From NCBI RefSeq assembly GCF_007748175.1, contig NZ_CP037422.1, forward strand, positions 904,528 to 968,527: DNA of 64,000 nucleotides. The letters are read 5' to 3'. Source of the stretch: Gimesia aquarii (GTDB lineage Bacteria > Planctomycetota > Planctomycetia > Planctomycetales > Planctomycetaceae). The translations under genes were made by a program, and so were the position numbers. A model generated the notes under the pieces. The model saw nothing but the letters and a program-made list of their open reading frames with translations. It ran no database searches and was not told the origin of the DNA. Below are positions 40,201-49,516 of the stretch, piece after piece. The stretch's first letter is position 1. Each line of letters begins with the position of its first letter.

Positions 40201-43200
40201 ATGAATATTTTAAATGGTCGTAGTTTGATACGTTTCTCTCTGATCATCGCAATCGTGACCTGTTGCATCCATTTGAGTCATCAAGATGCTTCTGCGCAAT
40301 CAATGAAACAGGAATTATGTGATTGCTCTCCAGAACTCACCTTGTTGTTACGTGTTAACGATGTCAGACGAACCGCAACACTGGTTACAAAAGCAGGTGG
40401 TAAAGTTGTCTATGATCCCAATCTGGGTATCGGAAACGACATTCCCTTTCTGGTTGTGAACCTTCCGCCAAGTAAACTGAACGATAAAAAATTCATCGAT
40501 TCACTCAAACTTCCTTCAGGTGTGATGGAAGAAATTATTCCAGAAAAAATTGTTCCTCAGGCGGAACCGGAAGTAACAGACACAAATGTCCCTGAACTAA
40601 AAGCTGCTCCGGAAGCAGATTTTGACTCACTCTATGTTCCACTGGATGACATCAAAATTCCAGCGCTGAGAAAACGTGTCGCCGGCAAAGGTCTGGGTGA
40701 AGGTACCATTGTCGCGATTATCGATACAGGCATTGATACCACTCATCCTGTATTTCAGGATCGTGTCATTTTCTGGAACGATGCCACACGTGAGGGCCGT
40801 ATGAAATTAACCCGCCTACGTCAACTAGATGGAAAAATTGAAATTGAGCCCCGTAAATTCATCGCCCTTCCGGAGACAATTAAAGAGAACGACTATGTTT
40901 TCTTTGGTTATATTGATGAGAAAAAACTGGGATTTCAGCAAGGAGATATTTGGACCACACTTGGTAAAGAGGGTGTCGATATCAATCGAAATGGAACCAA
41001 AGACGATAAATTAATGGTCGTCGTTGGCTCAATCCCCAATCCGGTCTTCAAGAAAGAAGCAGAGAAGAAGGAAGAAGAAAAGAAAAAGGCAAGTACAGAG
41101 AAAAAAGAGACCGACAAAGACGCGCCGTTGGTTGCTAAAAAACCGGATCTGGAAAAACGAGATCTGCCCAAAGAATACACACTGGCTTTCGTTGATGTCG
41201 ACATGGATGGCAAATTCAGCAAAGAGGAAGCCAAGACACCAATCATCGATTTCAATACCGCACGAAAAATGCAGAGAGACGGTCTGAAGGTTCCTTACCA
41301 AACGATGTTGGAATTTCCTTCTCGCACCAAACGCATCGCTTATCCTTTGTTATTCCGCCCTGATGCAAAAAAACAAGTCACAGAAATCACGATTGCCTTC
41401 GATCAACAGTCGCATGGCACACATGTCGCTGGAATCGTTGCCGGTAGTGGAGTACAAATTGAAGGCGCTGCCCCCAAAGCCGAATTGATGTCTATTAAAG
41501 TCTGTTCAGGACGTAACTGCACAGACCAGGCAATTATTCGCGGTATCATCGCTGCCTTCTTTAATCCCGAAGGTTATGTGCCCGATGTTGTGAATATCTC
41601 ACTGGGAAGTCACGAAGGTTATCTTAAACGTCCGTTGAGTATCCTCATCCAGGATTTATCAGCAAAATTCGGAACAACATTTTTCGTCTCCGCATCGAAT
41701 GATGGTCCTGGATATCGAACAATCAATGGTCTGGCAGGTTCCAGCCCCGCCGTGTTTGTGGGTGCTCATGTTTCTGCCAACACATTAAGAGAACACTACC
41801 GTCTTGCGGAGGGAGTCAATGCTCCCGAACACGGCTTACTTTACTTTTCCTCATTAGGACCGTCCTACACAGGAGAAATGCGTCCGAATGTGGTTGCCCC
41901 TGGTTCTGCGCTTTCATCGACTCCTTTGAACTCAGATGGATCGAGCATGTTTAATGGAACCAGTATGTCCTCCCCCATTGCCGCCGGTGCAGCTGCAGCC
42001 ATGTTGTCATTGGTTAAAGCAGACAAAGCATATGAAAAAGTGCTGGAGCGACAAAAACAAAAAATCCAGGCCATTCGAAAGAAATCGTCAGACAGTAAAT
42101 ACTCACTCACATCATTGGCCTTGAGCATGCGACTCGCTTTAGAAAATTCAGCGATGCGTATGAAAGGATTTACCTATGCCCAACAGGGAGCGGGTCTCAT
42201 AGACATCGACAAAGCCTATCCAGAGTTCCTGAGATTGGCCAATTTAACGGTGAATCCCAAAACACAAACTGCAGAATTCAGTATCAATCGCTATTCGAAA
42301 TTTAATCGACTTTATGACCGATCCAATAACATTGCCGCTCACAAAAAAGTCGACCTGGATTTGAATATCGATGGTGAAGTTTCTGATCGTGGAAGCCTGT
42401 TACTAAAGAATACGCCTGCCATCGTGAAACTGGAAAAAGTGGAAATTCAAAACAGTGATGGCACTGTGACAACTCTAGATGTAAACGGGAATAAAGAAAA
42501 AATTCCTTTTTCTATTGCTTTGCCAGGTAAAGAAGAAGCACAGGGAAATCAGATCTCTCTTGTGCTCTCAAACAGCAGTAAATCCTATTTTTACAGTACT
42601 CGTAAACGTGAGTTAATGGAAACCGGAAAAACTTATCTGGCTTATTATACGGTTTCACAGCATGGCGAACGGGAATTCAGTTTCCTGGACGTCGTTCATA
42701 AGCCTATTGAATTATCTGATCTTCAAACAGAAGTGAATCTTCCCGGTATCGCTCTGCGAGATTCTGACCGCGTTGCCGCGTTTGTGGTACCACAGCAAAC
42801 GATCTCAGCCGGTGCTTATCACCGTTATCCGATTGCCATCACACGACGTGATAGTAGTCTGTCTGTCATGCTCGGATTTGAAGCGCAAAGTTCAGGACGT
42901 TTGTTGGTAAGTGTATTTAATCCGGATGGCAAAGAAATTGGCTATCGCGTGATTCAGCAAACGGCACAGCTGGGAGGTGACAGGTCAAATGCCAGTCTGA
43001 CTGTGAAAACAAAAGAAGAGGGGATCCATGAAGTTGTTGTCAGTACCTACAGTGGTAACTGGCTCAATGAGTCCAAGTATGACCTTCTGATTGAAGCCCA
43101 ACGCTTCCGTGCATCAAACGATAAACTCGCGATTTCGACTGTTGATTCCGGGAGAGAATCTGAGAAGCTGGTTACGTTCTTAAACTCCTCAGGGCAAGTG

Positions 43201-43941
43201 CGAAGTATGAGTGCCAGTCTGGGGGGACTGACGCGAGTGGTACCGCAGGAGAAATTCCCGATTCTGGCCAATTATCGCACCTTCCGCAAACTTGATATAC
43301 CTTACTGGCGACCAGAAAGTGGAGAATCTAAAACAACCAGTGTGCGGCTGACATTTCCACCCGATGATAAAAAATACAAAGGTTTTAGCGGGCGTATTGA
43401 TCATCGCCTGTATAAAAAAAGTCCCGATGGCAAAATGGTTCAAGCTTATAAGGGATCGTTCGCAGGTCGCGGAAAATCGTTTAATAACATTCCTCGGCCA
43501 GAACCTGGTAAACCATATGAAACACTGTATGCGGCCGTCGATACTTTCTTTACAGTCCCCTTTGACGAAGGTTTGAAGCAGAGCCAAGGGACGATTACAC
43601 TCGATGCTTACTTCCCAGGAATTCCTGTAAAGATGGAAGGCGCGTTTCAACTCAGCATTCTATCCGTTGGTAGACCGGATGTTTACATCCTGAAGATTAA
43701 AGCTCCCAAAAAGTTGATTGATGCCTCGGCTGCTAAAACATCTCACAGCAGTCCCTCACAGGCGACTCTGGAAATTCCCACAAAAATTGGTGGTGTGTCG
43801 AAAATCAAAGTCACGCTTCCTGTGACAGTGACTCCAGATGTGAAATCAACCCTGGCAAAACAACTCATTCGATCGAGCATCAGTATTTCCACTAGTGACT
43901 CCAGAATTTCCGATTCGATCCCAATTGAAATTTCACAATAG
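40201..43941 (+). CDS. Secreted subtilisin-family (S8) peptidase, tripeptidyl peptidase II-like
   Basis: 1246 residues with a signal peptide (SLIIAIVTCCIHLSHQDASA). The S8 triad is Asp175 (IIDTGID), His405 (SHGTHVAG) and Ser588 (NGTSMSSP). The 230-residue gap between Asp and His is far longer than in ordinary subtilisins and, with the large C-terminal beta-rich region after 650, matches tripeptidyl peptidase II. Inside the insert are a Lys/Glu-rich linker (about 281-306) and two calcium-loop-like segments, DINRNGTKDD near 260 and DVDMDGKFSKEE near 334. GAGG lies six bases before the ATG. It probably degrades peptides outside the cytoplasm. Confidence 0.92.
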   Translation: MNILNGRSLIRFSLIIAIVTCCIHLSHQDASAQSMKQELCDCSPELTLLLRVNDVRRTATLVTKAGGKVVYDPNLGIGNDIPFLVVNLPPSKLNDKKFIDSLKLPSGVMEEIIPEKIVPQAEPEVTDTNVPELKAAPEADFDSLYVPLDDIKIPALRKRVAGKGLGEGTIVAIIDTGIDTTHPVFQDRVIFWNDATREGRMKLTRLRQLDGKIEIEPRKFIALPETIKENDYVFFGYIDEKKLGFQQGDIWTTLGKEGVDINRNGTKDDKLMVVVGSIPNPVFKKEAEKKEEEKKKASTEKKETDKDAPLVAKKPDLEKRDLPKEYTLAFVDVDMDGKFSKEEAKTPIIDFNTARKMQRDGLKVPYQTMLEFPSRTKRIAYPLLFRPDAKKQVTEITIAFDQQSHGTHVAGIVAGSGVQIEGAAPKAELMSIKVCSGRNCTDQAIIRGIIAAFFNPEGYVPDVVNISLGSHEGYLKRPLSILIQDLSAKFGTTFFVSASNDGPGYRTINGLAGSSPAVFVGAHVSANTLREHYRLAEGVNAPEHGLLYFSSLGPSYTGEMRPNVVAPGSALSSTPLNSDGSSMFNGTSMSSPIAAGAAAAMLSLVKADKAYEKVLERQKQKIQAIRKKSSDSKYSLTSLALSMRLALENSAMRMKGFTYAQQGAGLIDIDKAYPEFLRLANLTVNPKTQTAEFSINRYSKFNRLYDRSNNIAAHKKVDLDLNIDGEVSDRGSLLLKNTPAIVKLEKVEIQNSDGTVTTLDVNGNKEKIPFSIALPGKEEAQGNQISLVLSNSSKSYFYSTRKRELMETGKTYLAYYTVSQHGEREFSFLDVVHKPIELSDLQTEVNLPGIALRDSDRVAAFVVPQQTISAGAYHRYPIAITRRDSSLSVMLGFEAQSSGRLLVSVFNPDGKEIGYRVIQQTAQLGGDRSNASLTVKTKEEGIHEVVVSTYSGNWLNESKYDLLIEAQRFRASNDKLAISTVDSGRESEKLVTFLNSSGQVRSMSASLGGLTRVVPQEKFPILANYRTFRKLDIPYWRPESGESKTTSVRLTFPPDDKKYKGFSGRIDHRLYKKSPDGKMVQAYKGSFAGRGKSFNNIPRPEPGKPYETLYAAVDTFFTVPFDEGLKQSQGTITLDAYFPGIPVKMEGAFQLSILSVGRPDVYILKIKAPKKLIDASAAKTSHSSPSQATLEIPTKIGGVSKIKVTLPVTVTPDVKSTLAKQLIRSSISISTSDSRISDSIPIEISQ

Positions 43942-43955
43942 GCCTTGATGTAGAA

Positions 43956-44372
43956 GTGAAATCTTTGATGTTAGATCAACCTCCACGGACTGGCTCATTG
44001 AAAACAATTACCTTTGAAGTGCAACAAAGTCACACGATTACTTTCACTCACAAATCGGAGATTTCGGTCTTATCAACGCCGTCTCTGATTTGGTTTCTGG
44101 AGCAAGCCGCGTTACAATTTCTGGAACCATGGCTTGATGATCAGTCTCTGAGTGTTGGAACTCATGTGGATGTGGAGCACTTGGCTCCGACTCCCATTGG
44201 CGCCACTGTAAGTTGCACGGCCAGACTCATCTATCAAGATGCCCCCGTGTATCGCTTCAGTGTTGAAGCGTATGCAGGTCAGGAAAAGATCGCGAAGGGA
44301 GTTCATTCACGACGCATCATCAAAGCCAACCAGTTAGTCAAACGCTTAAAAAAACAACTAGACTTCTACTGA
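43956..44372 (+). CDS. Hot-dog-fold thioesterase (FlK-like)
   Basis: 138 residues. The block SVGTHVDVEHLAPTPIGATV near 67-86 is characteristic of the fluoroacetyl-CoA thioesterase-like hot-dog family, and TPSLIWFLEQAALQFL forms the central helix. It should hydrolyse an acyl-CoA thioester. The start is uncertain: GTG at 43956 or ATG at 43968, neither with a clear ribosome-binding site. It begins 14 bases after the subtilase stop and overlaps its transcript; the ABM-domain gene follows 12 bases later. Confidence 0.85.
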   Translation: MKSLMLDQPPRTGSLKTITFEVQQSHTITFTHKSEISVLSTPSLIWFLEQAALQFLEPWLDDQSLSVGTHVDVEHLAPTPIGATVSCTARLIYQDAPVYRFSVEAYAGQEKIAKGVHSRRIIKANQLVKRLKKQLDFY

Positions 44373-44384
44373 GAGGGTAATGAA

Positions 44385-44693
44385 ATGATTTTTGTCATTG
44401 CGAATATTGAATTAGCAGAAGGAAAACAGGCTGCCTTTTTGGAAGCCTTTCGTCAATTAGTCCCACAAGTCCTGGCTGAAGAAGGCTGTATTGAATATGG
44501 ACCAGCCGTCGACGAAGATACAGATATCCCCATCCAAGTCAAGAATGGCGATCAGATTGTTACGGTCATGGAAAAGTGGGAAAGTGTGGAAACACTCAAA
44601 GCGCATCTCGCCGCACCGCATATGCAGGCTTATCGGGAGCAGGTTGCTGATCTGGTGAAAGGAACTACGATCAAAATCCTGAAGCCAGCTTGA
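44385..44693 (+). CDS. Antibiotic biosynthesis monooxygenase (ABM) domain protein, YgiN-like
   Basis: 102 residues, one ferredoxin-like domain. It starts MIFVIANIELAEGKQAAFLEAF, then LAEEGCIEYGPAVDED and VTVMEKWESVETLKAHLAAPHMQAY, the usual YgiN/quinol monooxygenase pattern. Such proteins act on quinols or small aromatic or stress-derived compounds without a cofactor. GAGAGGG is nine bases before the ATG. It is probably co-transcribed with the thioesterase gene. Confidence 0.9.
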   Translation: MIFVIANIELAEGKQAAFLEAFRQLVPQVLAEEGCIEYGPAVDEDTDIPIQVKNGDQIVTVMEKWESVETLKAHLAAPHMQAYREQVADLVKGTTIKILKPA

Positions 44694-44700
44694 ATGGCCG

Positions 44701-47700
44701 TTAAGGTTTGGGAGCCACTAAGGGCTGTTCGTTTTGCTCAGGTTCAGACTGTCCGGCGGCGACGTCTGGCTGAAGCGGGATCAACTCACCAGTGATTTGA
44801 TAGAGATAGAAGCGAACGATTGGTCGATAAGGACTGTCTGACTGTTCTTCGATGATTTCGCGTAAAATTGTAACAGCATCTTCAGGTTGCCCTGTTTCGA
44901 TCTTACACTTGGCAAGGTTCAGCTTAAGAGGTGCTTGCTGCTGAGAAAGCCCATACAGGTAGTTCATAATCGAAACAGCATGCTGAGTCGGCCAAAAGCT
45001 ATTGGAAGCAGGCTGAATCAAAGGCAGAGTTTGTAGTAAACCAGCGACCCGTGCTTCTTCTTGCGTTCTAATTTCCTGTAGCCACAAATCGAAGCAGGTC
45101 CGATAGTTTCCATTTCCCAAATTGGTAAATGCGGCCTGTGCACGCCAGGGAATTCGAGGATCTTTTTGTGCAAGACTTTCCAGTCGCGCCATTTGAGAAT
45201 GTGCTTCTTCAGGTTGTCCCACTTCCATCAGAATGCTTGCTTTCAAGTTTTGTGCAAGTGGGTTTTGTGCAACATAAACGGGATCATCCAGATGACGCTC
45301 CGCCAATAATACAAATCCATTCTGGTAAGCCTGACTGGCCAATTGCAGACGGTCTGTACCTTCCGCAAGCAGCTTCTCTTGTTCCTGTGTAATCAGGTCG
45401 ATCTGAGTTTTGAGTTTTTCCAGATGATCGGTATAAGCCCGGAGCCGCGCGAAATCATCGTCTGTGAATTGTTCCTGTCCATCAATCATATCGAGGTACG
45501 TTTTTAATTCATGATGTGCCAGATCGATTTTCCCCATGTTTGAATAGAGGTCAAATAGGAAGAGATGCGTCGGAGCAAAATCAGGATCAATAATCAATGA
45601 CTGATGATAGGCATGCAAGATTTGAAAATAACGCATGCGGTCAATTCTCACCGCTTGTCTCTGCTGATTTCGAGCTACTGGAGGTGCCATTAACTGTGAT
45701 TCGAGACTTGCCAGATATCCATAAGCGCTACCGAGTATTCGATAAGCTTCGGCACTATTGGGGTTTTCAATCAAACCCTGGTTCGCCAATTGAATCGCAA
45801 GAATGGCAAAGCTTGATGCCATTTCATGGTTATTGCCTGTCAGTGACATGAGTCCCAGGTAATGACGGGCCGTTTGAACATCATTCTCCACAGTATGTAT
45901 TTGTGGCAAAAAATAACGGCTGTAGAACGACTTTGGCCGCGCCCAGTCAGGCCGTAAGTCCGGGAAGTCTTTTTGATCGCGAAACGCTCGTTGTTTGAAG
46001 TCAAATGGATGGTCAGCCAGGAAGGCTTCCACATTTTTGTCATCCGTATCTGTGCGATAAAAGACGGCTGTAACCGCATTCAAATCAATCAACTGCCAGT
46101 CGTCTCGATTGGCGAGTAAGTCATAAAACGTACGGTAATCAGGATTCATACCTGATAAACGCGGAATAACATGAGTGACCTCAAATTGATCGAAGGTCTT
46201 TTTCCAGACTTCCGAATTTCCACTTCCCGGTTGTCCTTCACGTTGAACTCGCAATGCCCGTCGTGTTTTATCATGCAAATCGATCAGATCATTTTCGCCC
46301 GTTCCTGCAAATAAAGAGATACGATTATCGATAAATGACTTCTGACCCAGCCAGATCAAAATATCACCTTGCCCCAACACAAAATGAAACGGTCGATCAT
46401 CTAAAGAGTCAGCGAGAGCACTGCGGTAACCTTCGATGGATCGGTTGAGTGCAGGGCTGAATCCCATACCGACCGCATGCCGAACTGAAGCCTGCCCTTG
46501 AAATCGACCGCTGACCACAAAATAGGCCAGTGCAAAAAACGTCAGTACTGTTAAGGCACGTCCGCCTCGCGAAAACAAAAGCTCGGATGTTTCCACGCTA
46601 TAAGTCTGGCGAAAATTATCTCGATACCAGACTTGAAAATTCATATTCGCAAAGATGGCACAGAGAACACTTGTCACCACGAGCTCATGGCTGGCCAGAA
46701 TTGACATTCCACAAAACCCGACAAATACAAACAATTGCCCCCAGCTCATCTTCGCCTGATTGAGTATAAAACTGACAAAGGTAAGTAAAATCAAAATAAA
46801 GGCCGCTACGGTATAGTGATTTAGAGACTGCCAGAACATCGGAGATGTCATTGAGAAATAACCAAGTTCTTCCGGCCGTAGGGTGCCCGCAAACATGGAG
46901 CGCAGAATGGGATAATCAACAGTGTAATACGATATTCCTGCTGTCAGAGAATGCCAGCCTGTTGGATTCAGCAATGTGGCAACCAGACTGCCCCCGAAAA
47001 CCATCCACAAAGCTTGATAATCGGTGTCATCATTCAAGACAGACCGATTCATCATCGTCGCGACGGTCTCTCCCAAGACGTAAAGCAGCAGTAACAACAC
47101 CCCGAGAAAGACGCGAGGATCAAAATTGGCCCACACTAAAAAAAGTGGGACCAAAGTCCAGAGAGCACGAGAGGAATTTTGTTCCTGCCAAGACTGCAGG
47201 CAACGTAATGTGAGCACCACACCTAGAATTGTAATGATTTCCGGAGTGACCGTGAGCTGTGGAAAACAGGCAATCAATGCCAGCACGGCGAGAATGGAAC
47301 CCCACCAGGTGGAAATCTCCCGCTGACAAAGATGCACAATGACATAAAAAGTGATACCCAGTAAAAGAATCTTAAACAAACTCAAACCAGTATCGCCTAA
47401 AACGCCATACACACCGGAAAGCGTTAAATCGAATAACCAGGAGTTGTTATTCCAGGGGCGATCCATAGCGGTATATGAAAATACGTCGGTTGCAGGAGGC
47501 CAGAATCCATGGCTGGCTAAATATTGTCCCGTTTTGACGTGCACCAGAGTCTGTGTCTCTGAGATAATCGTGGCGGCAAATAAACAAGCCAATAAAATGG
47601 CAGCCCAGCGCAACATAAAATCGCCACGGATTGCTTCATCTTCAACTAATTCAGGCGTTAATGGCTCCCACTCCGGAAGCCCTTCGTCGCTCTCAGATGT

Positions 47701-47844
47701 TTGCTCTGTTCCAGAATCTGACTGGCCCGTAACGGTTTCCTGTTTTTCATTTGCTTCTTCAGGAATGGAATTTTCTTCAGAGGTTGACTCAGAGGGATCG
47801 GGAGTGTTGTCTTCAGGCAAATCTTTGTCTGGATTATCGTTCAC
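44701..47844 (-). CDS. Large polytopic membrane protein with C-terminal TPR region
   Basis: About 1047 residues. Residues 1-75 are acidic and low complexity. About 85-440 hold roughly ten membrane helices (FMLRWAAILLACLFAATII, ILVLAL-type stretches), including the luminal-loop style block WPPATDVFSYTAMDRPWNNNSW seen in glycosyltransferase-C-like polytopic proteins. The C-terminal 600 residues are extracytoplasmic or cytosolic and rich in TPR-like helices (NPNSAEAYRILGSAYGYLASLE). The GTG at 47844 is chosen; a TTG at 47937 would extend the protein but lacks support. Membrane and TPR content are clear; enzymatic function is not. Confidence 0.8.
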   Translation of the reverse strand: MNDNPDKDLPEDNTPDPSESTSEENSIPEEANEKQETVTGQSDSGTEQTSESDEGLPEWEPLTPELVEDEAIRGDFMLRWAAILLACLFAATIISETQTLVHVKTGQYLASHGFWPPATDVFSYTAMDRPWNNNSWLFDLTLSGVYGVLGDTGLSLFKILLLGITFYVIVHLCQREISTWWGSILAVLALIACFPQLTVTPEIITILGVVLTLRCLQSWQEQNSSRALWTLVPLFLVWANFDPRVFLGVLLLLLYVLGETVATMMNRSVLNDDTDYQALWMVFGGSLVATLLNPTGWHSLTAGISYYTVDYPILRSMFAGTLRPEELGYFSMTSPMFWQSLNHYTVAAFILILLTFVSFILNQAKMSWGQLFVFVGFCGMSILASHELVVTSVLCAIFANMNFQVWYRDNFRQTYSVETSELLFSRGGRALTVLTFFALAYFVVSGRFQGQASVRHAVGMGFSPALNRSIEGYRSALADSLDDRPFHFVLGQGDILIWLGQKSFIDNRISLFAGTGENDLIDLHDKTRRALRVQREGQPGSGNSEVWKKTFDQFEVTHVIPRLSGMNPDYRTFYDLLANRDDWQLIDLNAVTAVFYRTDTDDKNVEAFLADHPFDFKQRAFRDQKDFPDLRPDWARPKSFYSRYFLPQIHTVENDVQTARHYLGLMSLTGNNHEMASSFAILAIQLANQGLIENPNSAEAYRILGSAYGYLASLESQLMAPPVARNQQRQAVRIDRMRYFQILHAYHQSLIIDPDFAPTHLFLFDLYSNMGKIDLAHHELKTYLDMIDGQEQFTDDDFARLRAYTDHLEKLKTQIDLITQEQEKLLAEGTDRLQLASQAYQNGFVLLAERHLDDPVYVAQNPLAQNLKASILMEVGQPEEAHSQMARLESLAQKDPRIPWRAQAAFTNLGNGNYRTCFDLWLQEIRTQEEARVAGLLQTLPLIQPASNSFWPTQHAVSIMNYLYGLSQQQAPLKLNLAKCKIETGQPEDAVTILREIIEEQSDSPYRPIVRFYLYQITGELIPLQPDVAAGQSEPEQNEQPLVAPKP

Positions 47845-48061
47845 GGATATACTCTGGATCTGAAACAGGAATGGAAGATGAGAGAACAACACATGGAGTC
47901 TAATTTTGGCCGGTCTCACTACAAGTTGTCCAGCCAAAACCAGTAATAATCAGGATCTACTTAAGATCAATCTAATACTCTGGGAATGATCGATTTAAAC
48001 AAACTCTCCCCGTCTCTTTTACGAGATCCATCGAGACACTGTTTGTTCCAAATAGGAAAAA

Positions 48062-49342
48062 TTACCCAATCTTTTCTTTTCCAACCCAGGGTTGAAGGAC
48101 TTCTGGCACCAGAATCGTACCATCTGCCTGCTGATTATTCTCCAGAACGGCAATAATCGCCCGCGCAATCGAAACCGCAGTACCGTTCAGAGTATACACA
48201 AACTCGGTCCCTTTCTTAGCACTGGATTTACAACGAGTCGCCAATCGCCGAGACTGGTAATCCGTGCAGTTAGAAGCCGAAGTAACCTCGCCGTATGCAC
48301 CTTGTTCGCCTCGACCAGGCATCCAGGCTTCCAAATCGTATTTTCGGTAAGCAGGTGCTCCGAGATCTCCCGTGCAAGTATCTACCACACGATAGTGCAA
48401 TCCCAATCCCTGAAAGATTTCTTCTTCAATTCGCACAATCTCTTCATGCATCGCATCTGAAGCGGCATTCGTGGGTTCTGTGAACGCAAACATTTCGACT
48501 TTAGAAAATTGATGGACGCGATAGATACCGCGTGTGGCTTTACCGTGTGCCCCCGCCTCGGTTCGGAAGCAGTGAGAGAGACCCGCAATTTTGCGTGGCA
48601 GACTCTCGCGATCCAGAATCTGATCTTTGAGAGATCCCCCCAGAGTAATTTCCGCTGTTGCCACAAGACTGAGATCAGTGTTCTCTACCGAATAGATTTG
48701 TGTCTCGTCTCCTCGGGGATTAAAGCCAATCCCTTCCAGAATCTCTTTGCGTGCCAGATCAGGAGTACTATGGAGTATAAATCCTTCTTGTACGAGTTTC
48801 TGCATGGCGTATTGACAAAGCGCCATCTCCAGTAAAACCGCTTCATTCTTCAGGTAATAAAATCCGTGTCCGGCGACGCGCGTACCCGCTTCGAAATCAA
48901 TCAGGTCATGCTTTTCTGCCAGTTGTACGTGATCCAATGGCTCAAAATCGAATACAGGCTTCTCACCCCATATGCGAACGACTGTGTTTGCTTTATCTTC
49001 CTTGCCAACAGGCACATCCGGATGAGCCAGGTTGGGTACCCGTGCCTGTTCCACCTTCAACATCGATTCTACTTCACGCAGTTCGATGTCAATCGCAGAC
49101 ACCTGCTCGCGCAATTCTTTGCCCTGGGCAATCAAGGACTGTTTCGCTTCGTTATCGGCAGCTTTAGGAATTTGAGACGAAATCGACTTCTGCTCCTGGC
49201 GAACCTGATCTCCTTGGACAATCAGTTCACGTCGTCGCTGATCCAGCTTTGTGAGTTGTTGCAGATCGACCTCAATTCCACGATTGCGACAATTCTCAAG
49301 AATTGCTTCCTGATTCTCGCAAATAAACTGCAAATCCAACAT
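48062..49342 (-). CDS. serS: Seryl-tRNA synthetase
   Basis: 426 residues, normal length. The N-terminal coiled-coil arm spans about 30-100 (LDQRRRELIVQGDQVRQEQ). Class II motifs are readable: motif 2 FRTEAGAHGKATRGIYRVHQF near 260-280 and motif 3-like SNCTDYQSRRL with AIIAVLENNQ near 405. It charges tRNA-Ser. GGAG lies thirteen bases before the ATG. The gene is not obviously co-transcribed with neighbours. Confidence 0.98.
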   Translation of the reverse strand: MLDLQFICENQEAILENCRNRGIEVDLQQLTKLDQRRRELIVQGDQVRQEQKSISSQIPKAADNEAKQSLIAQGKELREQVSAIDIELREVESMLKVEQARVPNLAHPDVPVGKEDKANTVVRIWGEKPVFDFEPLDHVQLAEKHDLIDFEAGTRVAGHGFYYLKNEAVLLEMALCQYAMQKLVQEGFILHSTPDLARKEILEGIGFNPRGDETQIYSVENTDLSLVATAEITLGGSLKDQILDRESLPRKIAGLSHCFRTEAGAHGKATRGIYRVHQFSKVEMFAFTEPTNAASDAMHEEIVRIEEEIFQGLGLHYRVVDTCTGDLGAPAYRKYDLEAWMPGRGEQGAYGEVTSASNCTDYQSRRLATRCKSSAKKGTEFVYTLNGTAVSIARAIIAVLENNQQADGTILVPEVLQPWVGKEKIG

Positions 49343-49516
49343 AAGTAATCAATTGCTCCGTGATGTGATTAGTAAATTACGATGTTTCGGCTTCAGTCCG
49401 AGATATTTGAGCACGCATCATATCCAAAGACAAATTTAATGTCCAAGGGTAACGGTTTTTCAGTCTAAAAAATGGAGATTCCATCTGATTTCATGTAAAT
49501 ATGCCTTTCGTTTCAG

